From assembly GCA_965199595.1 (NCBI GenBank), contig OZ241182.1, positions 2,728,001 through 2,792,000 of the forward strand: 64,000 bases of DNA, given 5' to 3'. The notes under the pieces were generated by a model, which ran no database searches, was not told the origin of the DNA, and worked only from the letters and a program-made list of their open reading frames with translations. Source of the DNA: JBBROS01 sp965199595. GTDB lineage: Bacteria; Pseudomonadota; Alphaproteobacteria; Acetobacterales; Acetobacteraceae. Positions within the stretch are counted from its first letter, which is position 1. Each line of letters starts with the position of its first letter. Made by a program: the position numbers and the translations under genes. This document shows, in pieces, positions 8,862 to 15,681 of this stretch.

Positions 8862-9943
8862 TCCGCATCCACGCCAGCTGCTCGCCCGGCGAAATCCGCG
8901 CCGTGGCGGTGCGCGGCGGCCTGCTGCTCGACTACGCCATCCATCGGCCCGGCGCCCCGGACGGCATCGGCGACCGCCTGCGCGGCCGGGTCAGCGCCGT
9001 GGTGCCGGCGATGGCGGGCGCCTTCGTGGCGATGCCATCGGGTGCGGAGGGCTTCCTGCCGGACAGCCAGGGCGCCGCCGGGCTGGGGGTGGGCGATGCC
9101 GTCACCGTGCTGGTGGTGCGGTCGGCCCAGGGCGGCAAGGGACCGCGCTTGAGCGGCCAGACCGCGCAGTCAGGCCCTGGTGCCCCGGCGCTGCTCCAAC
9201 CCGGTCCAGACGCGCTGCAGCGCCTGCTAGCCCTGCACCCCGACGCCGCCGTCATCGTGGACGACCCGGCCGCCGCCCCGCCCGGCGCCGCCATCGTGCC
9301 GCAAGCCTGGGACGACGCCATCGCCAGCCAGGTCGAGGCCCTGGCGGACCCCGGCATGGCGCTGCCGGGCGGCGGCCGGGCCAGCATCCATCCGACGCCG
9401 GCGCTTGTGGCAATCGATCTGGACACCGGCTCCGCCACCGCGGAGCGACGTGCCAAGCCGGCAGCGCAGATCGCGGCGAACCGGGCCGCCCTGCCCGCCC
9501 TGGCGGCGGCCATCCGCCTGCGCAACCTGTCCGGCGCCATCGTCGTGGATCTCGCCGGCATGCCCGCCCGCGCCCGCGTCGGTCTGGCACCGGATTTCGC
9601 GACGGCGCTGCTGCGCGACCCGCTGCAGCCCCGCTTCATGGGCTTCACCGCCCTGGGGCTCGCCGAGATCCTGCGCCCGCGCCGCCACCCGCCGCTGCAC
9701 GAGCTGCTGGCCGGGCCCCACGCCGCCGGGCTGGCTGCGTTGCGTCAGATGGCGGCGCAGGTCGCCGCCGACCCGGCCATCGCGCTCGCCCTCCGCGCCG
9801 CGCCCAACGTGGTTCGCGCCCTGGAGGCGGACGGCGTGGCCCGTGCAGACCTTGCACGACGCACCGGCCGCCCCCTGATGATGCGCTCCGACCCGGCGCT
9901 GCCGCCGGGCCATTGGATTGTGGAGGCCGTGTCCCGTGCCTGA
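8858..9943 (+). CDS. ribonuclease E/G family protein, short form
   Basis: A 361-residue protein with RNase E/G features: an N-terminal S1-like region (GRVSAVVPAMAGAFVAM near residue 44), LVAIDLDTG near 186 and GAIVVDLAGM near 222, which match the two metal-binding aspartates of RNase E/G. It lacks the zinc-link CPxCxG motif and ends soon after the catalytic domain, so it is shorter than RNase G (about 490). It probably processes or decays RNA, but its oligomeric state must differ from RNase E. The start is GTG at 8858, overlapping the maf stop. It overlaps yacG by 8 bases. Confidence 0.8.
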   Translation: MIRIHASCSPGEIRAVAVRGGLLLDYAIHRPGAPDGIGDRLRGRVSAVVPAMAGAFVAMPSGAEGFLPDSQGAAGLGVGDAVTVLVVRSAQGGKGPRLSGQTAQSGPGAPALLQPGPDALQRLLALHPDAAVIVDDPAAAPPGAAIVPQAWDDAIASQVEALADPGMALPGGGRASIHPTPALVAIDLDTGSATAERRAKPAAQIAANRAALPALAAAIRLRNLSGAIVVDLAGMPARARVGLAPDFATALLRDPLQPRFMGFTALGLAEILRPRRHPPLHELLAGPHAAGLAALRQMAAQVAADPAIALALRAAPNVVRALEADGVARADLARRTGRPLMMRSDPALPPGHWIVEAVSRA

Positions 9944-10136
9944 TGCCGCCCCGAACGCCCAACCCTGCCCCGTCTGCGGCAAGCCCGCGGGCGGCCCCCG
10001 CCTGCGCCCGTTCTGCTCCACCCGCTGCGCGGACGTGGACCTGGGGCGCTGGTTCACCGGCGCCTACGCCATCCCGGCCGCGGCGCGGGACGAGGATGAC
10101 GACGGCGATGTGGAGACCTCCGAACAAGCCCCTTGA
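9936..10136 (+). CDS. yacG: DNA gyrase inhibitor YacG (zinc-finger)
   Basis: A 66-residue zinc-binding protein; relatives bind GyrB and inhibit gyrase. The four zinc ligands are visible in CPVCGK and FCSTRCADVDLGRWF (C-x2-C ... C-x3-C), followed by the usual acidic tail. GTG at 9936 gives the usual short N terminus; an ATG at 9918 would add 6 residues and overlap the preceding gene more. It is the last gene of the maf-RNase-yacG string and is followed by tRNA-Phe. Confidence 0.9.
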   Translation: MPDAAPNAQPCPVCGKPAGGPRLRPFCSTRCADVDLGRWFTGAYAIPAAARDEDDDGDVETSEQAP

Positions 10137-10177
10137 TCCCATGCGCCACCTGGGTTAACCACCCTCCCTCCGCGAGC

Positions 10178-10253
10178 GCCCAGGTAGCTCAGTTGGTAGA
10201 GCATGCGACTGAAAATCGCAGTGTCGGTGGTTCGACTCCACTCCTGGGCACCA
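10178..10253 (+). tRNA. tRNA-Phe (GAA anticodon), CCA encoded
   Basis: A 76-base cloverleaf. The acceptor stem GCCCAGG pairs with CCTGGGC; the D-arm contains AGCTCAGTTGGTAGAGC; the anticodon stem TGCGA/TCGCA holds the loop CTGAAAA with anticodon GAA; the T-arm contains GGTTCGACTCC. The discriminator A is at 10250 and CCA is encoded at 10251-10253. tRNA 3' ends are common integration sites, and the next 5.4 kb is the most plastic part of the window. Confidence 0.97.
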
Positions 10254-10440
10254 TCACCATCCTTATTCAGTAAGGGTTTCACCCTGCAGTCCCGTGGCTT
10301 GGCAACATTGCCGCCCATCGGTAGACGTGGATTTGCTGGTGTCGGCTGTCAACATATTTGGTTTGCCACCGCCGCGGACACATTCCACGCGATCACTTTG
10401 AAAGCCTTGTCGATGAAAGCGAAACCCTTCTCTGCGGTTC
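10254..10440. other. gene-free stretch downstream of tRNA-Phe
   Basis: No convincing coding frame. Base composition is lower in GC than the rest of the window and codon structure is lost. I searched by eye for an integrase start and for a second copy of the tRNA 3' end (the expected att repeat) and found neither inside the window. Confidence 0.4.
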
Positions 10441-10947
10441 TCATGAGCGTGGAAGCCGTTCTTCGTGCCGCATCAGCAGCGCATTCCCCCGTGCCACGCC
10501 CTTCCCGTTCCGCAGCCGCGCTCTGACCGGTATCCCCGCTTTCAGGACGTACGCCAGCGCGAAATCAACCGCCTCGTCCAGCCGCTGCGCGTTCGCCCTG
10601 GCGGCGTCGATAACGGGACGTCCGAACTCCGCATCCAGCGTTCCGGGGCTGTCGAAATACGGCGCTGCACGGCCATCTCTGGCGAATTGCAGGACGGCGG
10701 AAACACGGTGATCTAAGGTGATCAACGCGGCTTCGAACACGTATGAGGTCTGCTTTAACAGGTCCGGCCATGAACGCAGCATCTTTGAACGAGCGACGAG
10801 AAGCTTGGCTTCGTTCGCTTCGCGGTAGTGCTGAAAAACGGGCGGGATGAAGCCGAGAGCGGTCTTCGATATGTCGGCTATATCGGCCTGCCCGAGCGGG
10901 GGCGGCCCATTCGGTTGAGCCGACTCCGACCTTCTGAACCACGCCAT
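10441..10947 (-). CDS. hypothetical protein, about 168 residues
   Basis: Begins MAWFRRSES; an AGGGGAGA ribosome-binding site lies just upstream of this ATG (10947), which is why it is chosen over an ATG 11 codons upstream. No signal peptide, membrane segment or known motif is visible. The middle (residues 45-145) looks helical and basic. It lies alone between tRNA-Phe and a remnant-like region and its composition is less GC-rich than the flanking operons, consistent with acquired DNA. I do not recognise the family. Confidence 0.5.
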   Translation of the reverse strand: MAWFRRSESAQPNGPPPLGQADIADISKTALGFIPPVFQHYREANEAKLLVARSKMLRSWPDLLKQTSYVFEAALITLDHRVSAVLQFARDGRAAPYFDSPGTLDAEFGRPVIDAARANAQRLDEAVDFALAYVLKAGIPVRARLRNGKGVARGNALLMRHEERLPRS

Positions 10948-11322
10948 TCGGGCTCTCCCCTTAATGCTTGCTTGTTGCATTCCTTATTGAAGCCCTCAGC
11001 GTCAGGCTGGGGAAGCTGCCGCGCGGGCGGTCCAGGGGAGCCATCAGGTCGGTCTCGGACAAGTACGGCGTGACGCCGGTCCGATCGCGCCATGAGGTGA
11101 GAGCGTCGACCTGAGGTCGTCCGAAAGGCGCAGCATCCGCGGTCCACCGCGGCGGCCGTGGGGATGCCCGGTGTGCTAATCCGTCCGTTGCAGGCGGCTG
11201 GAGCCTGAGCAGCATTTCCGGCCCGCTCGCCCTGCGCCTGGTCCTGTTCGGGGCCATGGCGCCGTTCGCGGCGGCGTTCATGGTGCGTTACCCGACGGCG
11301 CTGGTCGAACATGAAGGTGTGG
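10948..11322. other. 375-base stretch without a supported gene
   Basis: No frame with a start, ribosome-binding site and plausible protein. On the + strand about 11195-11310 a hydrophobic reading (GGWSLSSISGPLALRLVLFG and on) could be the remains of a membrane-protein segment, but it has no start and runs into the end of the binding-protein gene on the opposite strand. Confidence 0.35.
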
Positions 11323-12912
11323 CTACTCCCGCCGGACATTCCAGAACAGCGGCAGGCCGCTCAACGTGCCGGTCAGGTCGCGCTGCTGCACCGTGGACTG
11401 GAAGTAGGTGCCCAGCGGCAGGAAGGGCACGTCCTCGAAGGCCTGCAACTGGATGTCGCGCGCGATCGCCTTGCTCTCGGTCTCGTCCGCGGCGGCGAGC
11501 CAGCGGTCGCGCAGGGCTTCCAGCTTCGGCGCCGCCGGCCAGCCGAACCAGGCACCCGCGCCGTTGCCGCGCAGCGCCAGGCTGCTGGCCGGGCTCGCCA
11601 TGTCCAGCCCGGTGAAGGCGGAGGCGAAGGCGTTCCAGCCGCCCTGGCCCGGCGGCGCCTTGTTGGCCCGGCGCTGGATGATCGTGCCCCAGTCCGTGCT
11701 CTGCTCCACCACGGTCATGCCGCAGCGGCGGAGCATATCGGCGGCAACCTGCCCGAGGGCGGACAAGGTGGGGAAGTCCGAAGCGACCATGATCGTCACC
11801 GGCTCGCCGCCATAGCCGGCGGCGCGGAGGTCTCGCTTCACCCGGTCCAGGTCGCGCGGGCCCGTCAGTGCCGCCATTCCAGCATCGCTGCTGAGGGGCG
11901 TGCCGGTCGGGAAGAAGCCGAGGCCGGTGCGGGAGTCCGCCGGATCGTCGCCCGCGGCGGCAGCCATGAAGCTCGCCTGGTCCACGGCACCGAGCAGGGC
12001 GCGGCGGATCCCGGGGTTGTCAAAGGGCGGGTGCAACTGGTTGAGGCGCAGGAAGCAGCAGAAGCCCGCGACCTCCACCAGGAACACCCGCAGCTTCGGG
12101 TCGCGCGACAGGGCGGGCTTCTGGTCGAAGTCGCAGCGCTCCCACCAGTCCACCTCGCCACGCTTCACGGCGGCGGCGGCGGTGGCGACGTCGGGGATGG
12201 TGGTCCATTCCACGCGGTCGAAGTGCGCGACCTTCGGCCCCGCCGTCCAGTCCGGCGTTCCATCCGGGCGCGGCACGTAGCCTTCGAAGCGGGCGTAGGC
12301 GGCGCGGGCGCCGGCCACGCGCTCGTCGGGTAGGAAGCGGAAGGGACCGCTGCCGACCATCTCGGTGATCTGGGTGAACGGGTCGGTGCGGGCCAGGCGC
12401 TCCGGCATGATCGGACACATGTTCGGCCCGGCCTTGCCTAGCGCGTCCGGCAGGAGCGGGAAGGGGCGCTTGAGGCGGAACTGAACCGTGCGGTCGTCGG
12501 GAGCCGACAACTCGTCCGTGGCGGCGAGCAGGGCGCTGCCGAACGCGTCCCGCTTGCCCCATCGACCAATGGAGGCGACGCAGTCCCGCGCCAACACGGG
12601 CGTGCCGTCGTGGAAGCGCAGGCCGTCGCGCAACCGCAGGCGCCACTGGCGGCCATCGGCATCCATCGCCGCACCTTCGACCATCTGCGGCCGGGCCTTG
12701 AATGCGCCGTCCTGGCCGTAAAGCGTGTCGAATACGGCGAAGGCGTGGTTGCGGGTGACGTAGGCGGAGGTCCAGACCGGATCCAACGCGGCGAGATCGG
12801 CCTGGGGCACGAAGCGCAGCGTGGTTCGGGCCTGGGCTCGGACGAATGCAGGGCGGGCCAGCGTCGCCGCTCCGGCAGCGGTCAGCAGGCGACGGCGGCT
12901 GATCTTGGACAC
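11323..12912 (-). CDS. ABC transporter solute-binding protein, family 5 (peptide/nickel type), Tat-exported, orphan
   Basis: A 529-residue SBP_bac_5 protein of usual length. The N terminus MSKISRRRLLTAAGAATLA with cleavage near FVRA-QA is a Tat signal. The LRFHDGTPVLARDCVAS block, the EMVGSGPFRF block and the C-terminal DVPFLPLGTYFQ are typical of DppA/NikA-like proteins. No permease or ATPase gene is adjacent. It is a close paralogue of the proteins at 51209 and 55364 (shared LRFVPQADL/TDL start and late motifs). An IS256 element sits 105 bases upstream of its start and may have separated it from its promoter region. Ligand unknown. Confidence 0.88.
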   Translation of the reverse strand: MSKISRRRLLTAAGAATLARPAFVRAQARTTLRFVPQADLAALDPVWTSAYVTRNHAFAVFDTLYGQDGAFKARPQMVEGAAMDADGRQWRLRLRDGLRFHDGTPVLARDCVASIGRWGKRDAFGSALLAATDELSAPDDRTVQFRLKRPFPLLPDALGKAGPNMCPIMPERLARTDPFTQITEMVGSGPFRFLPDERVAGARAAYARFEGYVPRPDGTPDWTAGPKVAHFDRVEWTTIPDVATAAAAVKRGEVDWWERCDFDQKPALSRDPKLRVFLVEVAGFCCFLRLNQLHPPFDNPGIRRALLGAVDQASFMAAAAGDDPADSRTGLGFFPTGTPLSSDAGMAALTGPRDLDRVKRDLRAAGYGGEPVTIMVASDFPTLSALGQVAADMLRRCGMTVVEQSTDWGTIIQRRANKAPPGQGGWNAFASAFTGLDMASPASSLALRGNGAGAWFGWPAAPKLEALRDRWLAAADETESKAIARDIQLQAFEDVPFLPLGTYFQSTVQQRDLTGTLSGLPLFWNVRRE

Positions 12913-13009
12913 GCTTTCCCTCCCGGATGTGGCCGGGACTAGACCACAAGGATGACCGACCGGAAAGGGCCGTCACCGCTTCGACCCCGGTGGGGGCTCC
13001 TCGACGGCA

Positions 13010-13017
13010 TGTGTGGA
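13010..13017. repeat. left target-site duplication of the IS256-family element
   Basis: TGTGTGGA, identical to 14471-14478 on the other side of the element. Eight-base duplications are normal for IS256-family insertions. Confidence 0.85.
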
Positions 13018-13078
13018 GGTAGCGTCCGCGCTGGTGGTGGAATTTCGTTGATCGAAACGGTGTAGGCGGAGGTGGCCA
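13018..13078 (+). repeat. left terminal inverted repeat of the IS256-family element
   Basis: Matches the right end in three blocks (GGTxxCGTCCG, GTGGTGGAATTT, CGGTGTAG..GAGGTGGCCA). Between the second and third block the left end has 12 bases (13046-13057) where the right has one; with the preceding TTT they form TTTCG-TTGAT-CGAAA. Confidence 0.75.
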
Positions 13079-13136
13079 TTGGATTGGCTGGCTAAGGTGG
13101 AGTTGCGACGCTCTCACCCGAACCGACGAGGACCCG

Positions 13137-14417
13137 ATGACCGAGGACAGACTACCGCTGGCCGAGCTGATGGCCAAAGCCGGAGATGGCGACTTTCTGC
13201 GTTCCGTGGCGGAGGCCGTGGTGCAGTTGTTGATGGAGACGGACGTGGACGGCCTGATCGGCGCCGGGCGGCACGAGCGCTCCGGCGAGCGCACGACCTA
13301 CCGCAATGGGTACCGCGACCGCACGCTGGACACGCGGCTGGGCGGAGCTGCTCAAGGTTTCGCCTGCGAAGCAGGTGAAATAGCAGCGGAGGGAGCCTGC
13401 AGCTCCGGATCCCCAAGCTGCGCCAGGGCAGCTACTTTCCGCCGTTCCTGGAGCCGCGCAAAACGTCGGAGAAAGCCCTGGTGGCCGTCATCCCAGCGAC
13501 AGCATCGCTGTCGCAGAGAGGCCTGGATTGGCGGCGTGTCGACCCGGCGTGTGGACGACCTGGTGCAGGCAATGGGCCTGGCCGGGATCAGCAAGAGCAC
13601 GGTGAGCAAGCTGTGTAAGGACATCGACGACCGGGTGAGCGCCTTCCTGGAGCGCCCACTGGTCGGCGACTGGCCCTACCTGTGGCTGGACGCCACCTAC
13701 CTCAAGCAGCGCGAGGGTGGGCGGATCACCAGTGTGGCCGCGATAATCGCCGTGGCGGTCAGCACGGACGGCAAGCGCGAGATCGTCGGGCTGCATATCG
13801 GGCCGTCGGAGGCGGAGACCTTCTGGGCTACGTTCCTGAAAAGCCTGGTGCGCCGGGGCCTGCGTGGCACCAAGCTGGTGATCTCCGACGCCCACGAGGG
13901 TCTCAAGGCGGCGATCCGCCGGGTCATGAACTCCACCTGGCAGCGCTGCCGGGTTCATTGGATGCGCAACGCTCAGTCCTACGTCCCGAAAGCCCAGCAG
14001 AACATGGTCTCGGCGGCACTGCGTCAGGCGTTCATCCAGGCCGACCGCGCGTCCGCCAGCCAGACACTGCGCCATGTCGCCGACCAGCTCCGGGGCAAGT
14101 GGCCGAAGCTCGGCGCGTTCATCGACGAGAGCGAGGCCGACGTGCTGGCCCACATGGACTTCCCCGCATCGCACCGGGCCAAGCTGCATTCCACCAATCC
14201 GCTGGAGCGGCTGAATAAGGAGGTGAAGCGCCGGGCCGACGTGGTCGGCATTTTCCCCAACGAGGGTGCCATCATCCGGCTGATCGGTGCGGTGCTGCTG
14301 GAAGCCAACGACGAGTGGCAGCTCCAGCACCGCTACATGCAGACCGAGGTCATGGCCGAACTCACACCGCCGCTGATCGATGCCATCCCACCACAGATTT
14401 CCACCGTGGCCGCTTGA
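13137..14417 (+). CDS. IS256 family (Mutator-type) transposase with two frame-compensating insertions
   Basis: The open frame is 426 codons. N-terminal GERTTYRNGYRDRTLDTRLG and everything from EAWIGGVSTRRVDDLVQ on match IS256 transposases, including the DDE catalytic residues in LWLDATYLK, ISDAHEGLK and LERLNKEVKRR. Between them the zero frame is nonsense: the conserved block SLQLRIPKLRQGSYFPPFLE and its continuation to KALVAVI is present at 13394-13492 but in another frame. A 50-base segment (13344-13393) precedes it and 22 extra bases follow it; 50+22=72, so the frame returns. Each extra segment is a hairpin. Zero-frame translation would give a protein lacking a conserved 33-residue block, so activity is doubtful unless the ribosome skips the insertions. 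Confidence 0.85.
   Translation: MTEDRLPLAELMAKAGDGDFLRSVAEAVVQLLMETDVDGLIGAGRHERSGERTTYRNGYRDRTLDTRLGGAAQGFACEAGEIAAEGACSSGSPSCARAATFRRSWSRAKRRRKPWWPSSQRQHRCRREAWIGGVSTRRVDDLVQAMGLAGISKSTVSKLCKDIDDRVSAFLERPLVGDWPYLWLDATYLKQREGGRITSVAAIIAVAVSTDGKREIVGLHIGPSEAETFWATFLKSLVRRGLRGTKLVISDAHEGLKAAIRRVMNSTWQRCRVHWMRNAQSYVPKAQQNMVSAALRQAFIQADRASASQTLRHVADQLRGKWPKLGAFIDESEADVLAHMDFPASHRAKLHSTNPLERLNKEVKRRADVVGIFPNEGAIIRLIGAVLLEANDEWQLQHRYMQTEVMAELTPPLIDAIPPQISTVAA
13349..13389 (+). repeat. palindromic insertion 1 in the transposase gene (within 13344-13393)
   Basis: TTTCGCCTGC (13358 region) pairs with GCAGGTGAAA around a GAA loop with one G-U; the outer arms GCTGCT and AGCAGC also pair. The full inserted segment is 50 bases and lies between a GGC codon (13341-13343) and the AGC at 13394 that continues the conserved block. 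Confidence 0.75.
13496..13514 (+). repeat. palindromic insertion 2 in the transposase gene
   Basis: GCGACAGC (13496-13503) and GCTGTCGC (13507-13514) form a perfect 8-bp stem with the loop ATC. It lies between the codons for VAVI (ending 13492) and for EAWIGG (from 13518); 25 bases stand where one codon is expected, a net insertion of 22. Confidence 0.75.
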
Positions 14418-14421
14418 TCCC

Positions 14422-14470
14422 TGGCCACCTCAACTACACCGCAAATTCCACCACGTTGACGGACGTGACC
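14422..14470 (-). repeat. right terminal inverted repeat of the IS256-family element
   Basis: Read inward on the minus strand: GGTCACGTCCG, then GTGGTGGAATTT, then CGGTGTAG and GAGGTGGCCA. It is the uninterrupted version of the left end. Confidence 0.75.
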
Positions 14471-14478
14471 TGTGTGGA
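14471..14478. repeat. right target-site duplication of the IS256-family element
   Basis: TGTGTGGA, identical to 13010-13017. Confidence 0.85.
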
Positions 14479-14710
14479 CGGCCCCTGGGGTTCAAGGCGG
14501 TTTGACACAGGATGGCTGGAGGTCGCGTGCGCCCATGTGTCCGGCCTGTTGGCGCGGCCTCATGACCGCTGGCCCAGATGGGTTCCGCAAACGAGCGCCA
14601 GACAAGACTGCGGCCTGAGTTAGCCACAGGTATAAACGGCATGTCTCGCTTGTCGGCGCGCCCGATGGTCATCTTGTGCTCGCCCTAAACCCCCGGCATC
14701 GGCACGCGGT
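14479..14710. other. intergenic stretch between IS256 element and IS110 remnant
   Basis: No supported gene. It may contain the end of the IS110-type element, whose boundaries cannot be set because IS110 elements usually lack terminal inverted repeats. Confidence 0.35.
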
Positions 14711-15229
14711 TCAGGCGGTGATCGGCTGACGCCGATACGCCTCGCCACGCGCCATCATCGCCCACACGACCCGGGCGACCTTGTTGGCCAGCGCTACAGC
14801 AGCCAGCTTTCGCGGCTTTCGTGCAAATAGGGCCAGCAACCAGGGGGAAACCGCTGGCCAGCTTATCGAGCAAGGGTTGGACTTGGGCGGTGCCCTTGGC
14901 GGCGACGACGCCGAACTCGGCGGCATGCCCGCGTAGCGCGTTGATCGCCTCGGCATCGGTTCGATCGTTCTTGGCCCGCCTGACGAACGGCCTGACATAC
15001 TGTGCTGGAGTCAGACGCACCTGGTGACCCAGCCGGGCCAGAACGCGGCCCAGTGGTGTGCGCCACCGCACGCCTCCATGATCACCTCAGTGCTCTCCAC
15101 CTTGGCGAAGAATGTTTCTACTTCGGCCCACTTGAGGTCGCGCCGCAGCACTGGATGCTCCGCGTCATCCACACCGTGCAGCGTGAACGCGCGCTTTGAA
15201 ATGTCGACGGCAATGCGCTTGAACTTCAT
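14711..15229 (-). pseudogene. IS110-family (DEDD) transposase, frameshifted and internally deleted
   Basis: The start MKFKRIAVDISKRAF at 15229 and EACGGAHHW near residue 60 are the N-terminal DEDD domain. A one-base deletion near 15046 shifts the frame; the reading then continues as GRVLARLGHQVRLTPAQYV and KNDRTDAEAI, which is joined directly to NALRGHAAEFGVVAAKGT, so the part between is lost. A further shift or deletion leads to the C-terminal end RKLAAVALANKVARVVWAM in a third frame. The total is about 520 bases against over 1 kb for intact genes. Non-functional. Confidence 0.85.
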
Positions 15230-15313
15230 CTGGACGGTCCTCTGTTGGCGTTTCGACAACCCAACCTTGGCACGCGATGCCATGTGGCCGTCCACCCCGA
15301 TAAGTCTCCCTGA

Positions 15314-15610
15314 TCAGAACAGATGTGCCCAATCGCGCAGCCCGAGCGTCATGATGCGCCATGGCTGTGCGACCAGCTTGTTCCATGCATCGGCGCAGTG
15401 ATCGACGATGTCGTCGTAGCTGGTGAACACCCGGTTCGGGAGCCAGTTGTCGCGCATAAACTCCCAAATATTCTCCTGCGGGTTCAACTCGGGGCGCTTG
15501 GCCGGCAGCGCCATGATGGTGGTGTTCGAGGGCCAAGGAACTGGCCCGGCACTGACCAGGTACAGGCCCGCTCCAGGCGCCAGGCACCATCTCGCGGACT
15601 GCTCTTGCAT
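15314..15610 (-). pseudogene. IS630-family transposase, C-terminal fragment
   Basis: About 75 residues match the end of IS630/Tc1-type DDE transposases: ALPAKRPELNPQENIWEFMR (with the last acidic residue of the DDE triad), then DNWLPNRVFTSYDDIVDHC and PWRIMTLGLRDWAH. The sequence before NTTIM loses similarity, so the first two catalytic acids and most of the gene are missing. It lies 84 bases from the IS110 remnant, part of an IS graveyard. Confidence 0.85.
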
Positions 15611-15647
15611 TCCGCGAAAAAGATGATGCGTCTTCGAAGAGTTCTCA

Positions 15648-15681
15648 GCAGGCTTTCGTGGCGCAAGCCACGAAAGCCTGC
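15648..15681. terminator. perfect 15-bp hairpin directly after the HpnN-like gene
   Basis: GCAGGCTTTCGTGGC (15648-15662) and its exact complement at 15667-15681 flank a GCAA loop (GNRA tetraloop). It begins immediately after the TAG of the minus-strand gene (15682-15684). No T-run follows on the minus strand, so it is either a Rho-type mRNA 3'-end protector or a palindromic repeat element. Confidence 0.55.

Larger units (their letters stand above)
13018..14470 (+). mobile_element. IS256-family insertion sequence, 1453 bp, with three internal hairpin insertions
   Basis: Bounded by 8-bp direct repeats TGTGTGGA. Ends are inverted: the left begins GGTAGCGTCCG and continues to GTGGTGGAATTT; the right, read inward, begins GGTCACGTCCG and also reaches GTGGTGGAATTT, then CGGTGTAG and GAGGTGGCCA on both sides. 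It holds one transposase gene. Extra hairpin segments lie at 13046-13057 (in the left inverted repeat, absent from the right), 13344-13393 and about 13493-13517 (inside the gene). The intact duplication shows a clean insertion event without later rearrangement. Confidence 0.9.

Noticed and set aside
11195..11310. A hydrophobic + strand peptide that might be the end of a membrane-protein gene.
   Set aside because: No start, no upstream domain and it runs into the opposite gene; too short to assign.
10254..11322. An integrase or a second tRNA-Phe 3' end (att site) that would define a genomic island.
   Set aside because: No tyrosine recombinase motif or repeat of the tRNA end could be found by eye in the window.
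14479..14710. Possible short gene on the minus strand between the IS256 and IS110 pieces.
   Set aside because: No start signal, no recognisable motif, and the reading looks like decayed IS sequence.
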